From: Streptomyces griseus subsp. griseus
GTDB lineage: Bacteria > Actinomycetota > Actinomycetes > Streptomycetales > Streptomycetaceae
Direction of reading: 5' to 3'
NCBI RefSeq assembly: GCF_003610995.1
Contig: NZ_CP032543.1
Location: 558,001-622,000 of the forward strand
DNA: 64,000 nucleotides
Part shown: positions 1 to 8,352 of the stretch, piece after piece
How the letters are laid out: each line of letters opens with the position of its first letter
Position numbering within the stretch: position 1 is the first letter of the stretch
The notes under the pieces: generated by a model
What the model saw: the letters and a program-made list of their open reading frames with translations, nothing else
Told to the model about the DNA's origin: nothing
Databases searched by the model: none
Made by a program: the position numbers and the translations under genes

Positions 1-719
1 TCGGCGAACTGATCGGTGAACCGCCCCTGATAGAACCGCTGTCCACCGACGGCGCTCCCGAACCCGGCTCCCGCACGCTCCGCTGGCACCCGCCCGGCCA
101 CGGCGAGCCGCTGGACCTGCGCCCCGGCACCCTCGTCGGCGTCGTCCCCCAGCACCCCGCCCACGCCCGCGCGCTCAGCGACCGGCTCGGCTACCGGGTC
201 CCCCTGCCCCGCGGCGAACTCCTCATCGGCGGGGTGGACGCCGTCGACCTGGGTCCGGACCGGGTGCGCGCCCGGGTCCTCGCCCCGCCGCACCACGGCG
301 CCGTCTTCTCCGGCACCCTGCACGCCAACCTGGTCCCCCGGGGCGGCACGGTGGACCCGGCCGTCACGGCGGCGGCGATGGTCGACGACGTACGCGAGCA
401 GGTCGGGGGCGACCTGGCCGAGGTCGGCGAGCACGGCCGCAGACTCTCCGGTGGCCAGCGGCAACGGCTCCTGCTGGCACGGGCGTTGCACACCGACGCG
501 GACCTCGTCGTCCTCGACGAGCCCGCAACCGCCGTCGACCCGGTGACGGAACAGCGCATCGCGGAGGGGCTGCGTTCCCTGTCGTCCACCATCCTCCTGA
601 TCACCGCCGGCCCGATCCTGCTCTCCGCCTGCGACCGGGTGGTCCGACTCGGCGAACCCGGCGGCGACGGACACGCAAGCGACGAGGACGGCCACGAACC
701 GAACGGACTCCCCCGGTGA
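1..719 (+). CDS. ABC exporter half, ATP-binding end (5' partial)
   Basis: The reading frame is open from base 3 to the TGA at 717-719, so only the nucleotide-binding domain of an ABC transporter half is visible. The LSGGQRQR signature (from base 444) and a Walker B ending LDEP (from base 504) are intact. The Walker A loop is not: where GxxGxGKST should be, the protein reads VVPQHPAHAR. The Q-loop Gln and the switch His are also missing (TAGPILL in place of a THR-type motif). It overlaps the next gene by GTGA, so the two are translationally coupled. Known family behaviour: such halves pair with a complementary partner as a heterodimeric exporter. Substrate is unknown. Confidence 0.85.
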   Translation, partial: GELIGEPPLIEPLSTDGAPEPGSRTLRWHPPGHGEPLDLRPGTLVGVVPQHPAHARALSDRLGYRVPLPRGELLIGGVDAVDLGPDRVRARVLAPPHHGAVFSGTLHANLVPRGGTVDPAVTAAAMVDDVREQVGGDLAEVGEHGRRLSGGQRQRLLLARALHTDADLVVLDEPATAVDPVTEQRIAEGLRSLSSTILLITAGPILLSACDRVVRLGEPGGDGHASDEDGHEPNGLPR

Positions 720-2497
720 CACCCGAGCAGACCGCTGCGCCCGGTACCACTCTCCCCGTCGCCGACGCCCGCCGGACCCGCGCGGAGATCCTGCGCCGCC
801 TCGCCGCGCGCCGCCGCCGGCTCGGGGCGGCCCTCCTCACCCTGCTCGGCGGTACCGCGGCCACGCTCGCCACTCCGCCGGTGCTCGGCGGGATCGTGGA
901 CGCCGTCGCCGACGGGGCCGGGCGGAGCCGGGTCCTGGCCCTCGGCGCCGCCCTGGTGGCCGCCACCGCCGTCGGGGCAGCCCTCGCCTACGCCGGCGGC
1001 CGGATGCTGGTGGCGCTCGTGCAGGAGGTGCTGGCGGAGCTGCGCGAGGACGTCTTCGAGACGGCCGTCCATCTCCCGGTCAACACCCTGGAGAGCGGCG
1101 GGAGCTCCGATGTCGTCTCGCGGGTCACCCGCGACGTGGAGGCGGTCTCGGAAGCCGCGTCCGACGTGCTCCCCGAGGTGACGAACGCGGGCTTCACCAT
1201 CGGTCTGAGCCTGGTGGGACTCGCCGTCCTCGACCTCCGCCTCGCACTCGCCGGGCTCGTCTGCCTGCCCGTCCACGTCTACGCCACCCGGCAGTTCCTC
1301 CGCCGCTCGCACCGCGTGTACGGGGACATCCGGAGGCTGGAGTCGGCGCGCGGGCAGTCGGTCATCGAGGCGGTACGGGGAGCCGGGTCCATCGTCGCGT
1401 ACCGCACCCAGGACCAGCACCTCGGCGACCTGGCCGACCGCAGCACCCGGGCGATCGAGAGGCAGCGGGACGGGGTGAAGCTGCGCAACCGGTTCACGGG
1501 GCTGCTCAACGCGGCGGAGTTCCTCGGTCTCGCCGCAGTCCTGGTGACGGGCTTCCGGCTCTTCGGCTCGGGGGCCGTCACCCTCGGCGCCGCCACCGCC
1601 GCCGCCCTCTACTTCCACCGGCTCTTCGGCCCGGTCGGGGCGCTCCTGGGCAGCCTGGACGACATCCAGCGGGCCACGGTGGGGCTGTCGCGCCTGGTCG
1701 GGATCACCGACCTGGAGGGCCGCCCCGTACGCCCCGGGAGCGAGGCGCGGGGGTCCGGGCGCCCGGACATCGACGTCAAGGGCGTCTCGTACGCGTACGA
1801 CGGCACCCGCCCCGCCCTGCGCGAGGTCTCGTTGCACGTCCCGGCCGGCACCAGCCTCGCGCTCGTCGGTGCCAGCGGCTCGGGCAAGTCCACGCTGGCC
1901 CGGCTCGTCGCGGGCATCGGCACCCCGGACCGGGGCAGCGTCACGGTGGGAGGCGCGGAGGGTCCCGACGCGCCGGCCCGCTATCTGGTCACCCAGGAGG
2001 TCCACCTGTTCGGGGGCACCCTGGCCGACAACCTGCGGCTGGCCCGCCCCGACGCCAGCGACGGGCGGCTCCGTCACGCCCTGCGCGAGGCCGGGGCCGA
2101 CTGGGCGCTGGAGCTGGCGGACGGGCTGGACACCGTCCTCGGCCCGGGCGGCGCCCTCCTCGACGACGGGTCCGTGCAGCACCTGGCGCTGGCGCGGGTC
2201 CTGCTGGCCGACCCGCCCGTCGTCGTCCTGGACGAGGCCACCGCCGAATCGGGTCCGCGGACCCGCGCCCTCCTCCAGGGCGCCCTGGCCCGGGTCACCG
2301 AGGGCCGGACCTCCGTGGTGGTCGCGCACCGGCTGGAGCAGGCGCGTCTGGCCGACCGGGTCGTGGTCCTGCGGGACGGCGGGGTGGCGGAGCAGGGCAC
2401 GCACGGTGAGCTGCTGGCCGCCGGGGGCGGGTACGCGGCGCTCTGGGCGGCCTACCAGCGGGCCGGGCAGGGCGGCGGGGCTCCGGTCGGCCCGTGA
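716..2497 (+). CDS. ABC transporter, fused membrane and ATP-binding half
   Basis: 593-aa exporter half starting at GTG 716, inside the stop of the upstream gene. Residues 1 to about 320 form the six-helix membrane domain and the rest is the ATPase domain. Walker A is canonical (GASGSGKST, about residue 385), the Q-loop Gln is present (VTQEVHLF), Walker B ends VLDEATAE, and the switch His is present (VVAHRLEQ). The signature is degraded to a stretch reading LLDDGSVQHLAL. It complements the upstream half exactly, so the heterodimer should have one complete ATP site built from this Walker A and the partner's LSGGQ. Export of a peptide, lipid or drug is inferred; the substrate is unknown. Confidence 0.9.
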   Translation: MTPEQTAAPGTTLPVADARRTRAEILRRLAARRRRLGAALLTLLGGTAATLATPPVLGGIVDAVADGAGRSRVLALGAALVAATAVGAALAYAGGRMLVALVQEVLAELREDVFETAVHLPVNTLESGGSSDVVSRVTRDVEAVSEAASDVLPEVTNAGFTIGLSLVGLAVLDLRLALAGLVCLPVHVYATRQFLRRSHRVYGDIRRLESARGQSVIEAVRGAGSIVAYRTQDQHLGDLADRSTRAIERQRDGVKLRNRFTGLLNAAEFLGLAAVLVTGFRLFGSGAVTLGAATAAALYFHRLFGPVGALLGSLDDIQRATVGLSRLVGITDLEGRPVRPGSEARGSGRPDIDVKGVSYAYDGTRPALREVSLHVPAGTSLALVGASGSGKSTLARLVAGIGTPDRGSVTVGGAEGPDAPARYLVTQEVHLFGGTLADNLRLARPDASDGRLRHALREAGADWALELADGLDTVLGPGGALLDDGSVQHLALARVLLADPPVVVLDEATAESGPRTRALLQGALARVTEGRTSVVVAHRLEQARLADRVVVLRDGGVAEQGTHGELLAAGGGYAALWAAYQRAGQGGGAPVGP

Positions 2498-2651
2498 CGA
2501 TCCCGGTGACGAGGTTGCTGGTGGTGGCGAGGACGCCGAGCGGCGCATGGCTCAGCAGACCGGTGACCACCCCGGCGACCACACCGAGGACCGCCGCGAC
2601 GACGAGCCGGGGGACGGCGGAGAGCGCGGGGCGGCGGGGCACGCGGCTCAA
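2490..2651 (-). pseudogene. Remnant of a DUF1345-like membrane protein
   Basis: Reading leftward from a TTG at 2651, preceded by GAGG, about 54 residues have the look of a DUF1345 N-terminus: a basic start, then a hydrophobic helix (RLVVAAVLGVVAGVVTGLL) and HAPLGVLA. The frame then runs into sequence antisense to the ABC gene and loses all membrane character. DUF1345 proteins are normally about 200 aa, so this is a truncated relic at best. The family call is from memory of the motif. Confidence 0.4.
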
Positions 2652-2849
2652 CCGGGATCACCTCGGCGGATCGGTGGGTCGACTCCCGTGCGAGCGTCGT
2701 CCTTCTCCCCCGGGCCGTCCTCCGCGCTCCGCCGCAGGCCGGGTGGCGTCGGGGGAGGCCGCTGCATAGCCTGCCGGGGAGCGCCGTTTCGTCACCTCAT
2801 GCCCGAAAAGCCGCTGGTTGTATGCGGCCGGGTCGAAAGGCCGAGAACC

Positions 2850-5165
2850 GTGAGCACCCACCACGACGAACAGGACGACCCTCCGGAGCACAGCGTCGGC
2901 CCGGTCCCCGAGGACGAGCCGCGATTCCGCCCCTACGACCACCCGGCGGCCGGCTGGGGCGCGGCGGAGGGGGTCACCCGGTTCCTGGCGCGCGAGCGGT
3001 CCCCGGTGGACGGTCCGCGGGCGATCCTGAGGATGAACCATGAGGACGGCGGGTTCGACTGTCCCGGGTGCGCCTGGCCGGACGACCTCAAGGGCCTGCA
3101 CCTGGACATCTGCGAGAACGGGATCAAGCACGTCACCTGGGAGATGACCCGTAAGCGGGTGGGCCGGGAGTTCTTCGCCGCGCACTCGGTGACCGAGCTG
3201 TCCCGGTGGAGCGACCACGACCTGGAGAACCAGGGCCGGCTGACCGGGCCGATGGTCTACGACCCCGCGTCGGACCACTACGTACCGATCAGCTGGAAGG
3301 ACGCCTTCGAGGTCGTCGGCGCCGCGCTGCGGGACCTGGACGATCCGGACCAGGCGGCGTTCTACACCTCCGGCCGGCTCGGCAACGAGGCGACGTTCCT
3401 CTACCAGCTGATGGCCCGGGAACTGGGCACCAACAACCTGCCGGACTGCTCCAACATGTGCCACGAGGCCAGCGGCCGGGCGCTGACGGCGTCCCTCGGT
3501 ACGGGGAAGGGGACGGTCGACCTCAAGGACTGGGAGAGCGCCGACGCGCTGTTCATCCTGGGGGTCAACGCGGCCTCCAACGCACCCCGGATGCTCACCG
3601 CCCTCGCCGAGGCCCACCGGCGGGGCGCGCAGATCGTGCACGTCAACCCGCTCGTGGAGGCGGCCGCCACCCGCACCATCGTCCCGCACGACTTCATGGA
3701 CATGGCACTCTTCAAGTCGACGCCGACCAGCACGCTCAACCTCCAGCCGCGCATCGGCGGGGACATGGCGCTGCTGCGGGGCATGGCGAAGGCGGTCCTG
3801 GAGCAGTCGGCGTCCGATCCCAGGGCGCTGGACCAGGAGTTCATCGACCGGTACACCACGGGGTTCGCGGAGTACCGGGCGCTGTGCGAGGCGACGCCGT
3901 GGGAGGAGATCGAGACCCAGTCGGGGCTCGGCCGCGCCGATGTCCTCAAGGCGGCACGGGTGTACGGCGAGGCGGACCGCTCCATCGTGAGCTGGTGCCT
4001 GGGGCTCACCCAGCACGAGCACGGCGTCGACACCGTACGGGAGATCGTCAACCTGCTGCTGCTCCGCGGCAACCTGGGCCGGGAGGGCGCGGGCCCCTCC
4101 CCCGTACGCGGACACAGCAACGTCCAGGGGAACCGGACCTGCGGGATCGACCACCGCCCCACCGACGCGTTCCTGGACCGGCTCGCCGAGGCGTGCGGGA
4201 TCGACCCGCCCCGCGCGCACGGACTGGACACCGTCGGCACGATCAAGGCGATGCGGCGTGGCGAGATCAAGGTGTTCGTGGCGATGGGCGGCAACTTCGC
4301 CATGGCGGCTCCCGACACCCCGGCCACCTTCGAGGCGCTGCGCTCCTGCGACCTCACCGTCCAGGTGAGCACCAAGCTCAACCGGAGCCACCTCGTCCAC
4401 GGCCAGCGGGCGCTGATCCTGCCGTGCCTCGGCCGGACCGAGAAGGACCATCAGCGCAAGGGCGTGCAGTCCACCTCCGTCGAGGACTCGATGAGCATGG
4501 TCCATCTGTCGATCGGCATGAAGCGCCCGGCCTCGCCGCACCTGCTCTCCGAACCCGCCATCGTCGCCGGGATGGCCCGCGCCGCCCTGCCCGGCAGCGC
4601 GACGCCCTGGCACTGGTACGTCGAGGACTACGACCGCATCCGCGACACCATGGCCAAGGCCCTGGACGGTTTCGAGGACTTCAACCGGCGGGTGCGGCTG
4701 CCGCTGGGCTTCCGCATCCGGCAGCCCGCCCGTGAGCTGGTCTTCCTCACCCCGTCCGGGCGCGCCGAGTTCTCCACCGCCGCCCTGCCCGACGTGGTGC
4801 CCGCCGCCGGCACGCTGGCGCTGGGCACGATGCGCTCCCACGACCAGTGGAACACCACGATCTACTCGGACAACGACCGCTACCGGGGGATCGGGAACCT
4901 GCGCACACTCGTCTTCATGAACCGGGCCGACATGCGCGAACGCGGTATCACCGACCTGGGGCCGGTCGACATCACCAGCACCGCGAAGGACGGCAGCCGG
5001 CGGCACCTGAAGGGCTACCTGGCGATCCCGTACGACATCCCGCGCGGCTGCGCGGCCGGGTACATGCCCGAGATGAACGTGCTGTGCGCACTCGGCGACT
5101 ACAGCACGCAGAGCGACCAGCCGATCATGAAACACGTCAAGGTGACCATCGCGCCTGCCGGTTGA
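2850..5165 (+). CDS. FdhF/YdeP family molybdopterin oxidoreductase
   Basis: 771-aa cytoplasmic oxidoreductase of the formate-dehydrogenase-H-like YdeP group (family members are about 760 aa). Visible marks include DCPGCAWPD near the N-terminus, the segment NLPDCSNMCHEASG that aligns with the metal/cofactor region, and the GGNFAMAAPDT and LPCLGRTEKD segments. There is no signal peptide. The GTG at 2850 is chosen because homologs start close to it; an in-frame ATG at 2799 would add 17 residues. In Escherichia coli ydeP is linked to acid resistance, but substrate and electron partner are unknown. No formate dehydrogenase subunits or cofactor genes lie beside it, so it acts as a stand-alone enzyme. 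Confidence 0.9.
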   Translation: MSTHHDEQDDPPEHSVGPVPEDEPRFRPYDHPAAGWGAAEGVTRFLARERSPVDGPRAILRMNHEDGGFDCPGCAWPDDLKGLHLDICENGIKHVTWEMTRKRVGREFFAAHSVTELSRWSDHDLENQGRLTGPMVYDPASDHYVPISWKDAFEVVGAALRDLDDPDQAAFYTSGRLGNEATFLYQLMARELGTNNLPDCSNMCHEASGRALTASLGTGKGTVDLKDWESADALFILGVNAASNAPRMLTALAEAHRRGAQIVHVNPLVEAAATRTIVPHDFMDMALFKSTPTSTLNLQPRIGGDMALLRGMAKAVLEQSASDPRALDQEFIDRYTTGFAEYRALCEATPWEEIETQSGLGRADVLKAARVYGEADRSIVSWCLGLTQHEHGVDTVREIVNLLLLRGNLGREGAGPSPVRGHSNVQGNRTCGIDHRPTDAFLDRLAEACGIDPPRAHGLDTVGTIKAMRRGEIKVFVAMGGNFAMAAPDTPATFEALRSCDLTVQVSTKLNRSHLVHGQRALILPCLGRTEKDHQRKGVQSTSVEDSMSMVHLSIGMKRPASPHLLSEPAIVAGMARAALPGSATPWHWYVEDYDRIRDTMAKALDGFEDFNRRVRLPLGFRIRQPARELVFLTPSGRAEFSTAALPDVVPAAGTLALGTMRSHDQWNTTIYSDNDRYRGIGNLRTLVFMNRADMRERGITDLGPVDITSTAKDGSRRHLKGYLAIPYDIPRGCAAGYMPEMNVLCALGDYSTQSDQPIMKHVKVTIAPAG

Positions 5166-5220
5166 GTGGGGCGCATTCCCGGCCTTCGGGGGCACAACCC
5201 ACCAGTCCGGGCAGGGTTTC

Positions 5221-5281
5221 TGAGGAATCCTCATTTACTGGCCGGTAGAGATCTATGCGACGCAGGTCACACACCTCTACC
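5221..5281. promoter_or_regulatory. Two inverted repeats upstream of the ceramidase gene
   Basis: A perfect 6-bp inverted repeat, TGAGGA-A-TCCTCA (5221-5233), is followed by GGTAGAG (5244-5250) and its complement CTCTACC (5275-5281). They lie 90-150 bp before the ceramidase start. They may be operators or a terminator of the preceding gene. Function is not known. Confidence 0.35.
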
Positions 5282-5369
5282 GTCGGGGCAGCGCTCCGGG
5301 TCCCGCCCCTGTCGGTGAGCCACCGACCGGGCCCCGGGCTCCCGCACGTCTCCCGCCCCAGGAGGTCCG

Positions 5370-7439
5370 ATGCCCCCATCACCCAGCCGCTCACGCTCCC
5401 CCCGTAAGCTCTCCGCCCTCGTCCTCGCCGCCGCTCTGGGAGCCGTGGCTCTCGGCGCCCCCTCCCCCGCGTCGGCCGCACCGACCGCCGCCGCGGAAGC
5501 GGACTACCTGATCGGGCGCGGCATCGCCGACGTCACCGGGGAGGCCGCCGAGACCGGGATGATGGGCTACTCCAGCTTCGACCAGAAGACGTCCGGCATC
5601 CACCAGCGCCAGCGGTCGCGCGCGTACGTCGTGGTCGACCGGGCGACCGGCAAGCGCGTCGTCTACGTCAACGCCGACCTCGCGATGATCTTCCAGTCGG
5701 TGCAGCAGGGCGTCATCGCCCGCCTCAAGGAGCGGTACGGCAGCCTGTACGGCGACGAGAACGTGCTGCTCTCCGCCACCCACACCCACTCGGGCCCCGG
5801 CGGTTACTCCCACCACGTCGCGTACAACCTCTCCGTGCTCGGCTTCCAGAGCAGCACCTACCGGGCGATCGTCGACGGCATCGCCGAGTCCGTCGCCAAG
5901 GCCCACGACGACCTGAAGCCCGGCACGATCAGCCTGGGCACCGGCACCCTCACCAACGCCAGCGTCAACCGCTCCCGCGAGGCATTCGACCGCAATCCGG
6001 CGTCCGACCGGGCGGCCTTCCCCGGCGGGATCGACCCGGCGATGACCGTGCTGCGGTTCCGGCAGGGCGACAAGGACGCGGGCGCGATCAGCTGGTTCGC
6101 CACCCACAACACCTCGATCACCAACAAGAACACCCTCATCAGCCCCGACAACAAGGGCTATGCCGCCTACGCCTGGGAGCACGGCCACGAGGGTGTGCGC
6201 TATCTCGACAACACCCCTGGTTTCGTCGCCGCGTTCCCCAACACCAACGCCGGGGACATGTCCCCCAACCTCAATCTGAAGCCCGGATCGGGGCCCACCG
6301 AGGACGAGTTCGAGAACGCGCGGATCATCGGTGAGCGCCAGCTGGACAAGGCCCGCGAGGTGTACGCCGGTGCGCGGCCGGTGACCGGCGGGGTCGACGC
6401 CCGCCTCACCTATGTCGACATGGAGAACGTCACCGTACGCGGCGCGTACACGACCGACGGCAAGGAGCAGCGGACCTGCCCGGCCGTCGTGGGCGCCTCG
6501 ACGCTCGCGGGCAGTGTGGAGGACGGCCCGGCGATCCCCGGCTTCGAGGAGGGCATGCGTACCCCGGTGGCGTCCATCATCGACGCGCTGCGGATCGACA
6601 CCCCGTCCTGGCTGGCTACCTGCCAGTACCCGAAGGCGAGCCTGGTCCCCACGGGGCTGCTGAGCAACGTCCACCCGGTGACCCCGAAGATCCTGCCGCT
6701 CCAGATCATGAAGATCGGGGAGCTGTACCTGGTGGCGGGCCCGGGCGAGTTCACGATCACGGCCGGGCTCCGGGTCCGCCGGACCGTGGCCCAGGAGCTC
6801 GGGGTCCCGCTGGAGCGGGTGCTGCTCCAGGGGTACGCCAACTCCTACAGCCAGTACGTGACGACGCCGGAGGAGTACGACACCCAGAACTACGAGGGCG
6901 GCTCCACGCTCTACGGCCGCAACACGCTCCCCGCCTACCAGCAGGAGTACGCCAAGGTCGCGGCCTCGCTGCGCCAGGGCACCCCGATCGGCCGGGGCAC
7001 GGCACCGCCGGACGAGTCGGCCCGGCAGTTCACCTTCCAGACGGGCGTGGTGTACGACAACCCGCCGCTCGGCAAGTCCTTCGGCTCGGTCCTCACCGCT
7101 CCGGCCTCCTCGTACGCCCGCGGCGCCACGGCGACCGTCGAGTTCGCGACCGGACACCCGAAGAACAACGTGCGCCGGGGCGGGACCTTCCTGGAGGTCC
7201 AGCGCCAGGAGGCCGGGAAGTGGGTGCGGGTACTGGACGACGGTGACTGGGAGACCACGTACCGGTGGACCCGGACCAACGGGGTGACCGGTACGTCGAA
7301 GGCCACGGTCACCTGGGAGATCGGGCCCGACACCGCTCCCGGGACGTACCGGATCGTGCACCACGGGGACGCGAAGAGCCTGCTGGGGAAGATCACGCCG
7401 TTCACGGGCACGTCCCCGGCGTTCTCCGTGACCGGGTGA
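5370..7439 (+). CDS. Secreted neutral/alkaline ceramidase
   Basis: 689-aa neutral ceramidase that hydrolyses the amide bond of ceramide to sphingosine and fatty acid, acting outside the cell. An N-terminal Sec signal (KLSALVLAAALGAVALG, with an ASA cleavage site near residue 36) precedes the catalytic domain. The zinc-binding HTHSGPGGY and the nucleophile motif NTNAGDMSPN (Ser about 298) are present. The C-terminal 150 residues form the Ig-like domain typical of the family. The start is fixed by a strong AGGAGGT at the right distance. It is monocistronic, followed by a hairpin and a divergently controlled IclR gene. Streptomyces make no ceramide themselves, so the target is probably foreign lipid. 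Confidence 0.93.
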   Translation: MPPSPSRSRSPRKLSALVLAAALGAVALGAPSPASAAPTAAAEADYLIGRGIADVTGEAAETGMMGYSSFDQKTSGIHQRQRSRAYVVVDRATGKRVVYVNADLAMIFQSVQQGVIARLKERYGSLYGDENVLLSATHTHSGPGGYSHHVAYNLSVLGFQSSTYRAIVDGIAESVAKAHDDLKPGTISLGTGTLTNASVNRSREAFDRNPASDRAAFPGGIDPAMTVLRFRQGDKDAGAISWFATHNTSITNKNTLISPDNKGYAAYAWEHGHEGVRYLDNTPGFVAAFPNTNAGDMSPNLNLKPGSGPTEDEFENARIIGERQLDKAREVYAGARPVTGGVDARLTYVDMENVTVRGAYTTDGKEQRTCPAVVGASTLAGSVEDGPAIPGFEEGMRTPVASIIDALRIDTPSWLATCQYPKASLVPTGLLSNVHPVTPKILPLQIMKIGELYLVAGPGEFTITAGLRVRRTVAQELGVPLERVLLQGYANSYSQYVTTPEEYDTQNYEGGSTLYGRNTLPAYQQEYAKVAASLRQGTPIGRGTAPPDESARQFTFQTGVVYDNPPLGKSFGSVLTAPASSYARGATATVEFATGHPKNNVRRGGTFLEVQRQEAGKWVRVLDDGDWETTYRWTRTNGVTGTSKATVTWEIGPDTAPGTYRIVHHGDAKSLLGKITPFTGTSPAFSVTG

Positions 7440-7443
7440 ACCG

Positions 7444-7458
7444 GTGACCTGAGGTCAC
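7444..7458. promoter_or_regulatory. Perfect 15-nt palindrome
   Basis: GTGACCT-G-AGGTCAC, directly after the ceramidase stop and 127 bp before the IclR-family gene. It could be an IclR operator, or part of the ceramidase 3' end. Confidence 0.35.
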
Positions 7459-7461
7459 GGA

Positions 7462-7501
7462 CCGTGGTGCGGGCTCCGCTCACGCGCTGCCCGCACCACG
7501 G
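7462..7501 (+). terminator. Terminator hairpin after the ceramidase gene
   Basis: A perfect 13-bp stem (CCGTGGTGCGGGC and its complement) with a 14-nt loop lies 22 bp past the ceramidase stop. There is no U-tract, as is usual in Streptomyces. Confidence 0.75.
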
Positions 7502-7584
7502 CTCCGAGGGGCCCCGAACCACGGCCCACCACGGCTTTCCGTACCCGAGATGCCGCGCTCCGGCGCCGGGTCCATGCTGGTGGC

Positions 7585-8343
7585 ATGGGTGACCAGGCCT
7601 GCCCCGAGCCCACCGTGTCCGTCCAGCGGGACCTCCGGTTGCTGGAGGCCGCTGGGGCGCATCCGGCCGGCGCGCCCGCCGAGCGGCTGGCCCGGGAGGC
7701 CGAGCTGCCGTCGGCCCTGGCCGAGGAGCATCTGCGGGCGCTGGTCCAGGACGGCTATCTCCGGAAGCTGGACGACGGAGCGTTCGCCGTGCCCGACCGG
7801 GGCCCGGCACCGGACGCCGTCGGGGGCGGGGGGATCTGGACCCAGCGCCTGCGCCCGCTCCTGACCTCCCTGCGCGACGGCCTCTCCGCCGCCGCCTACC
7901 TGACGCTGTACGACGAGGGGGAGATCCGGGTCGTCCAGATCGTCGACAGCCCGCGGGCGCCCCGGGTCGACCTCTGGGTGGGCTTCGAGGACGCCGGGCA
8001 CGCCACCGCGCTGGGCAAGAGCGTGCTGGGCGGGCTGGACGAGGAGGCCCGCGCCAACTACCTCTCCCGCCACCCCCTGGCCGGCCTCACGTCCCACACC
8101 ATCACGCACCGCGAGGAGCTGATGCGGGAGCTGGAGGCGCCGCCGATGGCACCGCTCGCCATGGACCGGGAGGAGTACCGGCGGGGCACGACCTGCATCG
8201 CCGTACGGGTGTACTGCGGCGACCAGGTCGGCTCGCTCGGCATCTCCTTCCGCTCGGACCGGATGTACCGGACCAGCGAGGTCAGGGCCGAGCTGCTCTC
8301 CTCGGCCCTGCGCGTCACCCGCAGGATGACGATCCCGGAGTGA
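7585..8343 (+). CDS. IclR family transcriptional regulator
   Basis: 252-aa DNA-binding regulator. The N-terminal winged helix-turn-helix (about residues 10-65) starts SVQRDLRLLEAAG. The C-terminal IclR effector domain shows VDLWVGFEDAGHATALGKSVLG and the closing GSLGISF segment. The ligand is unknown. It ends 10 bp before the stop of the convergent acyl-CoA dehydrogenase, so either that gene or the upstream ceramidase could be its target. The helix-turn-helix half is more divergent than the effector half. Confidence 0.88.
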   Translation: MGDQACPEPTVSVQRDLRLLEAAGAHPAGAPAERLAREAELPSALAEEHLRALVQDGYLRKLDDGAFAVPDRGPAPDAVGGGGIWTQRLRPLLTSLRDGLSAAAYLTLYDEGEIRVVQIVDSPRAPRVDLWVGFEDAGHATALGKSVLGGLDEEARANYLSRHPLAGLTSHTITHREELMRELEAPPMAPLAMDREEYRRGTTCIAVRVYCGDQVGSLGISFRSDRMYRTSEVRAELLSSALRVTRRMTIPE

Positions 8344-8352
8344 CCCGGCCGG

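Noticed and set aside
191..2548. 785-aa open frame on the minus strand
   Set aside because: Antisense to two clear ABC genes; Arg/Gly/Pro-rich with no family features. A GC-rich shadow frame, like the long minus frames over katG (42764-44764) and the YdeP gene (2658-5234).
5370..7439. Reading the ceramidase as part of an operon with the YdeP gene
   Set aside because: A 204-bp gap with inverted repeats and its own strong ribosome site argue for separate transcription.
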